Source: Candidatus Omnitrophota bacterium
Lineage (GTDB): Bacteria > Omnitrophota > Koll11 > JAHIPI01
Direction of reading: 5' to 3'
Assembly (NCBI GenBank): GCA_028718265.1
Contig: JAQUMG010000127.1
Location: 1-5,533 of the forward strand
Length of the DNA: 5,533 bases
Below are positions 1-5,533 of this stretch, in pieces. The notes under the pieces were generated by a model. The model had not been told where the DNA came from and searched no databases. It worked only from the letters and a program-made list of their open reading frames with translations. Position numbers and translations under genes: made by a program. Within the stretch, counting starts at the first letter, position 1, and each line of letters begins with the position of its first letter.

Positions 1-17
1 TGTGCTCTTCCGAATCT
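1..17. other. Suspected residual Illumina adapter at the contig edge
   Basis: The first 13 bases, TGTGCTCTTCCGA, match the 3' part of the common Illumina read-2 adapter (ending TGTGCTCTTCCGATCT). The next four, ATCT, continue the match if one extra A is allowed. On the minus strand this is AGATTCGGAAGAGCACA, against the adapter start AGATCGGAAGAGCACA. The match lies exactly at the window edge. Genuine sequence would then begin at 18. A chance 13-base match at the very end is unlikely, but the extra base leaves some doubt and the reading frame of the M48 gene stays open through it. Confidence 0.65.
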
Positions 18-599
18 CATCGCCGCATAAATCCTGAACAGTGCACACCCTACAGTCGTCTGAAACGAATCGCCAGACACAATATGGCCGCACTCATGTG
101 CCACCACAGCTTCCAGTTGCTGCCGATTTAACTTTGACAGCAATCCTTCCGTTACACCGATAACCGCATTTCTTCTGTGGTCCGAAATCGCAAACGCATT
201 CATGGCTACGGTCGGAATGACTATGGGTGTTATATTGTATTTGCTTCCGGTAGCTACGTTCACTTCATCCACTATCTGCTTTAAGCGCTCGTGATATTTA
301 TCCGATATATCGATGTTCCGGGCATCCAGATTACGTGTGATGAGCGGCATCGCATTACTTACGGAATAAACTGCGTGTATGACGGCAGCCGCGAATGCAA
401 ACAGGATAATATATAGAAGTTCTTTTTGCGTAAGAAGCGGGTGCGTCTTATCGGCTGTCCCGCCGTTTAATACAAAAAACGCTTTTGTGACATTACCCAA
501 AATCATTGCTATCAAAAAATAAAAAAGAAGAACAACTATGAAAAATATCCATATCCGCATACTCTTTTCTTGTTCTATTTCAGTATACGTCAATGCCAT
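1..599 (-). CDS. M48 family (HtpX-like) membrane zinc metallopeptidase, 3' end missing
   Basis: Partial gene; 199 codons are visible before the left edge. Seen: an N-terminal cytoplasmic-looking stretch, two hydrophobic segments (about residues 15-36 and 61-80), then a soluble domain with NAFAISD (134-140), the strand and turn VIGVTEGLL (146-154), and the zinc motif HECGH at 168-172 (two His ligands, catalytic Glu169). This order is that of the M48 peptidases related to HtpX, which sit in the inner membrane with the active site in the cytoplasm and degrade misfolded membrane proteins. The third zinc ligand, a downstream Glu, lies beyond the window. The ATG at 599 is 17 bases after the stop of the signalling gene and has only a weak purine-rich leader (AAGAAGAAG); Met14 is a possible alternative start. 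Codons 195-199 fall in a suspected adapter remnant (bases 1-17), so the trustworthy part is 18-599. The family call is firm; the substrate and the HtpX name are not. Confidence 0.9.
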   Translation of the reverse strand, partial: MALTYTEIEQEKSMRIWIFFIVVLLFYFLIAMILGNVTKAFFVLNGGTADKTHPLLTQKELLYIILFAFAAAVIHAVYSVSNAMPLITRNLDARNIDISDKYHERLKQIVDEVNVATGSKYNITPIVIPTVAMNAFAISDHRRNAVIGVTEGLLSKLNRQQLEAVVAHECGHIVSGDSFQTTVGCALFRIYAAMRFGRA

Positions 600-616
600 A
601 GCTTCTTCTTTGCGGG

Positions 617-3100
617 TTAAATCTTATGCTCGCTCTTGAGTATCTCTTCAAGAGCAAGCGCTATTTTCTGATTATATTTTTCCGGATGTGACGATATTTC
701 GTGCAGCGCCTCACCGTAACTAAGCGCCGCACGGTAAGGCCTGTTGGTAGACATTGCGTCAAAGACATCGCAAATCGCTATAATCTGTGCTTCCAGCGAA
801 ATCTGGTCGCCCTTTAACTGGCGCGGATAACCAGTGCCATCTAAGCGCTCGTGGTGATCTCTAATGGCGCTTAGGTGCTTATTAAAATATTTGCTTGTGC
901 TCAGAATCTTGACGCTGAATTCCGGATGCAGTTCAATAACATGTCTTTCCGCCGAATTCAGGACGGCCTGTTTCCTGAGTATATCCTGAGGCATTCCTAC
1001 TTTTCCTATATCGTGTAATATTGCCGCTTGCCGGAGTATCCTCAATTCCTCTTCTTCCATCTGCAGCTTTCGGCCTATCTTTTCCGCATATTCACCCACT
1101 CTTTCGGAATGTCCGGCAGTACACGGATCTTTTTCTTCCAATGCCACTATAAGCGACCTTAATGTTTCGAAATGCGCATCCTCAAGATCTTTCTGCGTGG
1201 CGCTGAGTCGATACAGCAAATCCTCAAGCTCCTTATTCCTCTGCTCCAGGTCTATGGCCAGAAAACTGAATTCACTGCTCAGTTTATCTTTTATAGCCCT
1301 TTCGTCAACATCCAGATCGCATACGGCAGTATCTATATTCGGATTAAACCTACAGACCTTATTATATCCTACTTCCTGCGCCCTGAGCATAGCCGCGCGC
1401 GCACTTTTCATCAGGTCTGTCCCTGTCCGCGGAAACGCTGTACGATTCACAACGGAAACTCCTATTGCTACGATGGGTTTAAGTACGTCCTCTTTTATTT
1501 CAAAGTCAGTTTCTTTTATCTTGTCCCTCACGCCGCCGGCTATGCCAAGAGCCTCTCCCATTCCGATTCTGGGCATAAGTATGCCGAATTCTCCCGCGCC
1601 GAGATATGCTGCGTATCCTCCCTTAGGAAGTTTTAATACAATATTATCCGCTATTTTTCGCTGAACTGCCTGTCCCTGATTAAAACTTATATTCTTAACT
1701 ATAGGATCGAGATTGAGCAGCTTCAATATAATCAATGAACATTCGCCGCCGGAACCGGCCGCGTTCTTTACAATATGTTCCAGTAAAAAGTGGAAATATC
1801 TGTGCGTATACAGATATGTTAACGAATCGGTGATCGCTAATTTTTTTATCTCCTGTCCCTCTAAAACTACTATCGCATACTTATAAAATGTTACGCCTAA
1901 AAATAAAATCGGCAGGAGAACGATAACATCAAAAGTAGGGTACAGCGTATTGTTTAAAAAGAAAAGGAACGATGCAGCTAAGTATGTCAGCATCATAAAA
2001 ATCAGTACAAAAAATCCCTGTATGACTTGTTTTTTGTAGAATGCAAAAAAGGCTGATAAATAAACAAATGCGATCAGCGGAAAGGCATATTTAGGGTCGG
2101 CTTCTTTTATGTAAGAAGAGGTGATAATAGAGTTTAATACATTTGCAATTATTAAGCCGCCGGATTTATAACCTAAAGGCGTAAGGTGTAAGTCGTGAAA
2201 AATTTCTCCTGTCTGGCTGACAAGAACAAGCTTATTTTTAAATATCTGCGGTGTAACCTTGCCTACCATCACCCTCCAGATAGGTACTGTCTCGATATCG
2301 TCTTTATCGCTTAGGTAATTTATCAAAAAAGAACCGTTATCGTCTGTGGGTATTTCGATGTACTTATCCTTCGATCCGATTATAATGCGGCGCTCCTCCT
2401 GTCGAATCCCGCTATACGGCACTCCAAGATAAGCAGCAGCGGCCTTTGCTTCGAATGACATGTCCCCGCCTTTTTGCGGGGCAAGAACAAGCGCGAATGC
2501 CTTTACGCGGCGTATAGCACTGTCCATGTCCCGCTCAGCGCCTATGACACCATAACCCCTGCTTGCTTTTGCAAAAATTTCATACGGCCCGAGGTACAAT
2601 TTTTCTTTACCGTAAACAGATGCAATTATCACATTCCCGTTTTTTCGTATTGAATCGGCAAGCCTTGTATCCGCTTCCTCGTTATTCGGACTATGGCCAT
2701 ACAGGGCAAAGTCAAGCGCTACGACTTTTGGATGGTATTCCGAAATTTTATCTATAAATTCGGCGAAAACATCCCGCTCCCAAGGCCATCTCTTTTCGAG
2801 GCGTTCGTACGACTCTTCGTCAACCGTGACAAGAACAATATCTTTGGGCGTAATCGCTTCTTTGTTAAAAATGTTATTCAGCGTAAGCCTGACCTGGAAA
2901 AAGTAGTCATTAAATTTTGTCCTGGCGATCTTGACGGGCGGAAAATAAAAAGTCGAATAGAGGTATATCGCCGCGATAACCATCGATATAAGTGCGGGGA
3001 ATAGCGGGCTTTTAAATATGGGCCTTTGCCCGCTATAAGGATTTCTATTAGGCTGGACATTAAATAACGGCTTTACAGAAGATGATCCTTTATTTCTCAT
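617..3100 (-). CDS. CHASE2 sensor with degenerate GGDEF and intact HD-GYP c-di-GMP phosphodiesterase domain
   Basis: Complete, 827 residues. Domains in order: one membrane helix (about 33-53); a large extracytoplasmic CHASE2-type domain (about 60-330, with DIVLVTVDEESYE near 87-99 and PWERDVFAEFID near 106-117); three closely spaced helices (about 338-355, 359-382, 389-413), the usual CHASE2 exit; a GGDEF-like domain (about 418-588); a probable coiled coil (about 605-647); and an HD-GYP domain (about 648-825). The HD-GYP part looks active: GHSERV (663-668), LHDIGK (695-700), HPE (725-727), HHERLDGTGYP (749-759) and CDVFDAM (777-783). HD-GYP enzymes hydrolyse cyclic-di-GMP to pGpG or GMP. The GGDEF part looks inactive as a cyclase: the signature is GAGEF (501-505), the strand-1 metal Asp seems replaced by Lys460, and no RxxD inhibitory site precedes it. 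It may still bind GTP. Inferred role: a periplasmic signal changes phosphodiesterase output in the cytoplasm. The start at 3100 lies 25 bases after the upstream stop with no strong ribosome binding site. The signal sensed is unknown. Confidence 0.95.
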   Translation of the reverse strand: MRNKGSSSVKPLFNVQPNRNPYSGQRPIFKSPLFPALISMVIAAIYLYSTFYFPPVKIARTKFNDYFFQVRLTLNNIFNKEAITPKDIVLVTVDEESYERLEKRWPWERDVFAEFIDKISEYHPKVVALDFALYGHSPNNEEADTRLADSIRKNGNVIIASVYGKEKLYLGPYEIFAKASRGYGVIGAERDMDSAIRRVKAFALVLAPQKGGDMSFEAKAAAAYLGVPYSGIRQEERRIIIGSKDKYIEIPTDDNGSFLINYLSDKDDIETVPIWRVMVGKVTPQIFKNKLVLVSQTGEIFHDLHLTPLGYKSGGLIIANVLNSIITSSYIKEADPKYAFPLIAFVYLSAFFAFYKKQVIQGFFVLIFMMLTYLAASFLFFLNNTLYPTFDVIVLLPILFLGVTFYKYAIVVLEGQEIKKLAITDSLTYLYTHRYFHFLLEHIVKNAAGSGGECSLIILKLLNLDPIVKNISFNQGQAVQRKIADNIVLKLPKGGYAAYLGAGEFGILMPRIGMGEALGIAGGVRDKIKETDFEIKEDVLKPIVAIGVSVVNRTAFPRTGTDLMKSARAAMLRAQEVGYNKVCRFNPNIDTAVCDLDVDERAIKDKLSSEFSFLAIDLEQRNKELEDLLYRLSATQKDLEDAHFETLRSLIVALEEKDPCTAGHSERVGEYAEKIGRKLQMEEEELRILRQAAILHDIGKVGMPQDILRKQAVLNSAERHVIELHPEFSVKILSTSKYFNKHLSAIRDHHERLDGTGYPRQLKGDQISLEAQIIAICDVFDAMSTNRPYRAALSYGEALHEISSHPEKYNQKIALALEEILKSEHKI

Positions 3101-3125
3101 ATCCGATTCCGATCTCTGTTAAGAT

Positions 3126-3386
3126 TTATAACTGGAAACCGCTGTCTTTCTTTTTACCTTTCGCAAATTTCGCTTCTACTTCTTCTACCGCAAACTTCAA
3201 GCCCTGTATTATCTTTGTTATCTCTTCTTCCGTATATTTGTAGGCCGGCGCCGCAAGGTTGCCTATCAGCTTTATTTTTTTAAGGGCATTATTTACTCTT
3301 GCGGTTGCAAGTCTTTTGAATTTTTGTTCCGGCGTTTCCTCCGGAGCACCTGCTTTTGCACCTTTGCTCTCTTTTTCATTCTCCAT
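3126..3386 (-). CDS. Conserved-looking 86-residue soluble protein of unknown function
   Basis: I cannot assign a function. The protein has no signal peptide or membrane segment. Residues 1-20 are charged, rich in Lys, Glu, Gly and Pro, and probably disordered. Residues 21-74 look like a compact helical domain: KFKRLATARVNNALKKIKLIG (22-42), a turn NLAAPAYKYT (43-52), then EEEITKIIQGLKFAVEEVEAKF (53-74); the tail is Lys-rich. From memory, the pattern of a helix ending in LIGNL, then an aromatic turn YxYT, then a helix beginning EE, recurs in small uncharacterised bacterial proteins, but I cannot name the family. That it is a real gene is supported by an excellent ribosome binding site (TAGGAGGT, six bases before the ATG) and by its fit between two same-strand genes (26 and 25 base gaps). 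Its helix-turn-helix-like layout does not by itself show DNA binding. Confidence 0.85.
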   Translation of the reverse strand: MENEKESKGAKAGAPEETPEQKFKRLATARVNNALKKIKLIGNLAAPAYKYTEEEITKIIQGLKFAVEEVEAKFAKGKKKDSGFQL

Positions 3387-3392
3387 ATCTCT

Positions 3393-3400
3393 ACCTCCTA
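3393..3400 (-). promoter_or_regulatory. Strong Shine-Dalgarno for the 86-residue protein
   Basis: TAGGAGGT on the minus strand, a near-perfect complement to the 16S rRNA 3' end, with six bases between it and the ATG at 3386. It is the strongest such site in the window and fixes the start. It also suggests this small protein is made in larger amounts than its operon neighbours, which is inference. Confidence 0.85.
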
Positions 3401-3412
3401 ATTTGTTTGTTT

Positions 3413-4000
3413 TCAGTTTTTACCTTGTCCTACCACGCGCTGCATTTCTATGATTTCCACTCCTGCCGGGATACCAAATTCCGCATCATCAATCTTTTCA
3501 TTTACTTTGATGTTATTCATTAAGGTGGTGACCAGGCCTGAAGGAAGATCAAGTTCGTACTTAACCGGAAAATTTTTGGCTCTCCAAACCCACGCTCTTG
3601 CCCTTACATTTGCGCCCGGATCCGTAAATTCATATATATCGCAATCGTAACCACCCACACTTTCGGAGCCGATTGTTTTTGCATTTAATGTCGACAAATA
3701 ACCCCTGTAATCGGAAAGGTTTTTTATATTTGTAGGACCTTTTGTCATCATCTTGTAGGCCCTTTTCTCCGATGGAATATACTGATAGGCAAAAGCGCCG
3801 TCTATTATGGTAATGGCCTTCCCCCGGGGCGTATCTATCTCCATCCGCATTTTCTCATCTTTTATTTTCATACTTGTCTGGTTAACCACGCCTTTTTGTA
3901 CGCCGGTAGTAGTCTGGTCGTACGATACCGTAAAGGCATATACATTTGAGCAAAATAGTACTGCGACTAGCATAAAACCAACCAATAATGCACGCTTCAT
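3413..4000 (-). CDS. Secreted LolA-like / DUF4412-like protein
   Basis: 195 residues from the start chosen here. A clear Sec signal peptide is seen: MKR, a hydrophobic core (4-16), and a likely signal peptidase I site after VYA (20-22). Cys17 is not in a lipobox (the preceding residue is Phe), so it is probably not a lipoprotein. The mature part is predicted beta-rich: short strands such as KMRMEIDTP (50-58) and ITIIDGAFAYQYIPSEKRAYKM (63-84), then GGYDCDIYEF (116-125), ARAWVWRAKNFPVKYEL (134-150), and a final FGIPAGVEII (175-184). The order of G-x-Y/C-x-x-Y-x-F, W-x-x-x-x-x-F-P-x-K and F-x-x-P-x-G is that of DUF4412 and outer-membrane lipoprotein sorting (LolA/LolB-fold) proteins, which bind lipid or acyl chains in a half-barrel. 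The ATG at 4063 would give 21 extra residues overlapping the upstream gene; the ATG at 4000 has GGAGG before it and begins the signal peptide directly. The ligand is unknown. Confidence 0.88.
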   Translation of the reverse strand: MKRALLVGFMLVAVLFCSNVYAFTVSYDQTTTGVQKGVVNQTSMKIKDEKMRMEIDTPRGKAITIIDGAFAYQYIPSEKRAYKMMTKGPTNIKNLSDYRGYLSTLNAKTIGSESVGGYDCDIYEFTDPGANVRARAWVWRAKNFPVKYELDLPSGLVTTLMNNIKVNEKIDDAEFGIPAGVEIIEMQRVVGQGKN

Positions 4001-4004
4001 CTTG

Positions 4005-4009
4005 CCTCC
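4005..4009 (-). promoter_or_regulatory. Shine-Dalgarno that decides the start at 4000
   Basis: GGAGG (within TTGGAGGCAAG) lies four bases before the ATG at 4000 on the minus strand. It selects this start over the in-frame ATG at 4063, which lies inside the preceding gene and would place a non-secretory sequence ahead of the signal peptide. Confidence 0.8.
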
Positions 4010-4014
4010 AATTT

Positions 4015-4037
4015 GCCCTCTGGTGAAAGCGAGGGGC
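4015..4037 (-). other. Inverted repeat filling the intercistronic gap
   Basis: On the minus strand GCCCCTC (4037-4031), a ten-base loop, then GAGGGC (4020-4015) can pair as a six-pair stem with one bulged C. It begins at the base after the TAA of the membrane-protein gene and ends a few bases before the next ribosome binding site. No T-run follows (the next bases are AAATTGG), so it is not a standard intrinsic terminator. It could protect the upstream message end, tune translation of the next gene, or be chance. Confidence 0.35.
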
Positions 4038-5486
4038 TTACTGTTCAATGCGCAGAACATCACTGCGCGGTAATGTGAAACTTCCTCCGTCTATCGCAAA
4101 CGAGATGTTATTGCCGGACTCTCGTTCTATGCTTGCTTTAAATGAATTGCCGTTTTTAAGGTGAACTGTAACCCGCTTATTTTTTGGAACGGACTTATCA
4201 CGATCAGTTTTTTCGGCTGACGGCTGCGCTTTTTGTCTCGCATTCAGAAAATTCGGGATAGCTATGGCAGTTAGCAGCGCCAGGACTAAAATAATGACCG
4301 GTGATAGTACGGCAAGCCATACCAGTGCCATGGATTTTTTATACTGCTCATCATCTTCGGCCTGCGCCATTTCGGACACATTCGGCGCAAAAACATCCAA
4401 TGATTCATCCATGCTGCCCAGAACATACATTGAAAACAGGCGGAAAAATACGGGAATAGGCAAAAACACTAAACTAAACAAAATAACGAGAGAAACCAAA
4501 ATACATACGCCTGCTACAATAAGCACGACAATCATGGTTGCTTTGACCGCCTGCGGCGTTATCAGATATACAAGCCAGCCCAATAACCACGCAATTCCGC
4601 CGGCCAAAAGAAAAAGAATAACGCCTAATATCACAAGGACCACACTTATCAGAATGGTCAACACTGCAAGGCCCAACTTTACCAGAAAATATAATACGAT
4701 GTCGCTTAAATTTTTCTGCAGCAGACCGCCAAAAACGGACCACGCTTTTACGATGCAGGTCTTTTTCCTGTACATTATCGGCAGTATGAAATCTACTACT
4801 ATCAGGCTTACCAGAACAAGTACGAAGATGCTCATAATAAAAACAGGAATATAGGGTGATATTATCGCGAATATCTTAGCTATGTCAAAAGCGGTTTTGC
4901 CGCTGAGCATTCCTGATTTTAAAATATTTACCAGCGGCGGTACAGTTATAGCGCAAAGTGTCAGAATAACCACGACGCTGAAAAGGATATTCCACATGAG
5001 GTAGGAATTCCCCTGGGGCTTATTCCTGTGAAATGGCACCCGAAACGAAGCATCATCCTTAACAACCGATTCTATAAAAACAAAAGCGAAGTTAGCTTTT
5101 ACCCACATCAGCATAAACAGTACCGATCCAAGTAAAAACAATACCCCGCCCACAATTAAAATCAGCAAGCCCGATTTTTTGGGATCACTGAATACCGGCA
5201 GGGAACGAATGCTTTGCATGCTCAGGTCTTTTGGTACGGTAACATCTGCCGGTGCGGTTTCGGTTGTTGCGGCTGGCGGCGGCATTTTTTTTGCGAATTG
5301 ACTAGCTATCTTTGCGAAATCCGATTTATTTCCGCTGAAATTAAAGTTAAGCCCGCCCATCTGACCGGCAAGCATAACAATGACACCCAGCATTATCCAC
5401 TTCTTAAATTTAAACGGTCTGAACAGAATCGCGGCGGTACGATCCCAAGACATACGTATCAGCCGGCTGTATGAATATTTTTTCAT
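4038..5486 (-). CDS. Multi-pass membrane protein with pilin-like last helix and Sm-like C-terminal tail
   Basis: 482 residues, function unknown. The N-terminus SYSRLIRMSWDRTAAILFRPF followed by KKW (residues 5-30) resembles a class of uncharacterised bacterial membrane proteins in which an aromatic W...LF.PF..KW stretch precedes the first helix. Membrane helices by eye: about 28-46, 105-127, 162-187, 205-235, 265-308 (probably two), 316-345 and 388-410. Residues 50-100 form a Pro/Ala/Thr-rich loop and 357-385 an acidic loop. The last helix ends AIAIPNFLNARQKAQ (407-421), very like the N-terminal helix end of type IV pilins and pseudopilins, but no prepilin peptidase site precedes it. After a Lys/Asp-rich linker, residues 436-482 (VTVHLKNGNSFKASI through LPRSDVLRIE) look like a five-strand Sm-like or SH3-like small barrel. 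The start at 5486 has AAGAAGG seven bases before it and lies one base after an upstream TGA, suggesting translational coupling. Confidence 0.88.
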   Translation of the reverse strand: MKKYSYSRLIRMSWDRTAAILFRPFKFKKWIMLGVIVMLAGQMGGLNFNFSGNKSDFAKIASQFAKKMPPPAATTETAPADVTVPKDLSMQSIRSLPVFSDPKKSGLLILIVGGVLFLLGSVLFMLMWVKANFAFVFIESVVKDDASFRVPFHRNKPQGNSYLMWNILFSVVVILTLCAITVPPLVNILKSGMLSGKTAFDIAKIFAIISPYIPVFIMSIFVLVLVSLIVVDFILPIMYRKKTCIVKAWSVFGGLLQKNLSDIVLYFLVKLGLAVLTILISVVLVILGVILFLLAGGIAWLLGWLVYLITPQAVKATMIVVLIVAGVCILVSLVILFSLVFLPIPVFFRLFSMYVLGSMDESLDVFAPNVSEMAQAEDDEQYKKSMALVWLAVLSPVIILVLALLTAIAIPNFLNARQKAQPSAEKTDRDKSVPKNKRVTVHLKNGNSFKASIERESGNNISFAIDGGSFTLPRSDVLRIEQ

Positions 5487-5487
5487 A

Positions 5488-5533
5488 TCATGCCTTCTTA
5501 TCTGCTGCTATGCGCGATTCATTTCCGGCGTAA
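5488..5533 (-). CDS. Possible 3' end of an upstream gene
   Basis: Reading leftwards from 5532, one frame stays open for 14 codons (YAGNESRIAADKKA) and ends in TGA at 5490-5488, one base before the ATG of the membrane-protein gene. The tight spacing fits the layout of the rest of the string, and the polar, charged composition suits a protein C-terminus. Fourteen codons can be open by chance; another frame ends TAG within eight codons and the third stops at once. No product can be suggested. Confidence 0.4.
   Translation of the reverse strand, partial: YAGNESRIAADKKA
5494..5500 (-). promoter_or_regulatory. Shine-Dalgarno for the membrane-protein gene
   Basis: AAGAAGG on the minus strand, seven bases before the ATG at 5486 and inside the putative end of the upstream reading frame. 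It supports this start over the out-of-frame ATG at 5491, which is followed at once by a stop. Confidence 0.6.

Noticed and set aside
1172..1664. Two overlapping plus-strand open frames of about 155 codons opposite the GGDEF/HD-GYP region
   Set aside because: No domain or start signal is recognisable, and the opposite strand encodes conserved, motif-rich protein throughout.
2464..2481. Perfect six-pair inverted repeat CCCCGC/GCGGGG with a six-base loop
   Set aside because: It lies inside the CHASE2 coding region (residues near APQKGGD), has no T-run after it on either strand, and the frame runs through unbroken, so a terminator role is unlikely.
3107..3115. TTCCGATCT, matching nine bases of the Illumina adapter 3' end
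   Set aside because: A nine-base match somewhere in a window this size is not very surprising. Genes on both sides are intact and the spacing is normal. Only a coverage break here would revive the idea of a chimeric join.
3413..4000. Lipoprotein reading of the LolA-like protein based on Cys17
   Set aside because: The residue before the Cys is Phe, which does not fit a lipobox, and a good signal peptidase I site (VYA) follows five residues later.
4001..4063. Longer start (ATG at 4063) for the LolA-like gene, adding 21 residues
   Set aside because: It overlaps the end of the upstream gene, has no good ribosome binding site, and puts a polar stretch before an otherwise standard signal peptide. 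The ATG at 4000 has GGAGG close by.
4264..4854. Plus-strand open frame of 196 codons opposite the membrane-protein gene
   Set aside because: Its product is Thr/Arg/Asn-rich with no recognisable motif, and it mirrors the hydrophobic codons of a well-supported minus-strand gene. It is an antisense shadow.
5491..5533. Promoter for the whole string in the right-hand edge
   Set aside because: Only 43 bases are available and no convincing -35/-10 pair is visible. The adjoining open frame ending one base before the next start suggests transcription enters from outside the window.

Overview
The window reads as one right-to-left gene string. Every supported gene is on the minus strand and no gap reaches 40 bases. 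In transcription order they are: the tail of an unidentified gene (right edge, to 5488); a 482-residue multi-pass membrane protein (5486-4038); a secreted LolA-like/DUF4412-like protein (4000-3413); an 86-residue soluble protein of unknown function (3386-3126); a CHASE2 - degenerate GGDEF - HD-GYP signalling protein (3100-617); and an M48/HtpX-like membrane zinc peptidase that runs off the left edge (599-1). Gaps are 1, 37, 26, 25 and 17 bases, and no terminator or obvious internal promoter is visible, so an operon is the simplest reading. No RNA genes, IS elements, CRISPR arrays or long repeats were seen, and no stretch over 300 bases lacks a gene.

Organism: the signal-peptide LolA-like protein and the periplasmic sensor coupled to c-di-GMP turnover suggest a diderm bacterium using the standard code (TGA is a stop). 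Base composition is mid-range. The CHASE2/HD-GYP protein, the pilin-helix-like AIAIPNFLNARQKA segment and the short Sm-like tail on a membrane protein recall uncultured lineages such as Omnitrophota, but this is a weak impression from memory and not an assignment.

How the genes may work together (inference): all recognisable members face the envelope. A periplasmic sensor probably controls cyclic-di-GMP hydrolysis by an intact HD-GYP domain, a LolA-fold protein may bind lipid or lipoprotein in the periplasm, and an HtpX-type peptidase may clear damaged membrane proteins. The large membrane protein and the 86-residue protein have no function I can name.

Quality caution: the first 17 bases look like a residual Illumina adapter carrying one extra base. 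The last five codons visible in the M48 gene are therefore doubtful, and the gene may be cut by the contig end. Nothing here is convincing as a wholly new system. The most original items are the membrane protein with a pilin-like last helix and an Sm-like tail, and the conserved-looking small protein with the best ribosome binding site in the window.
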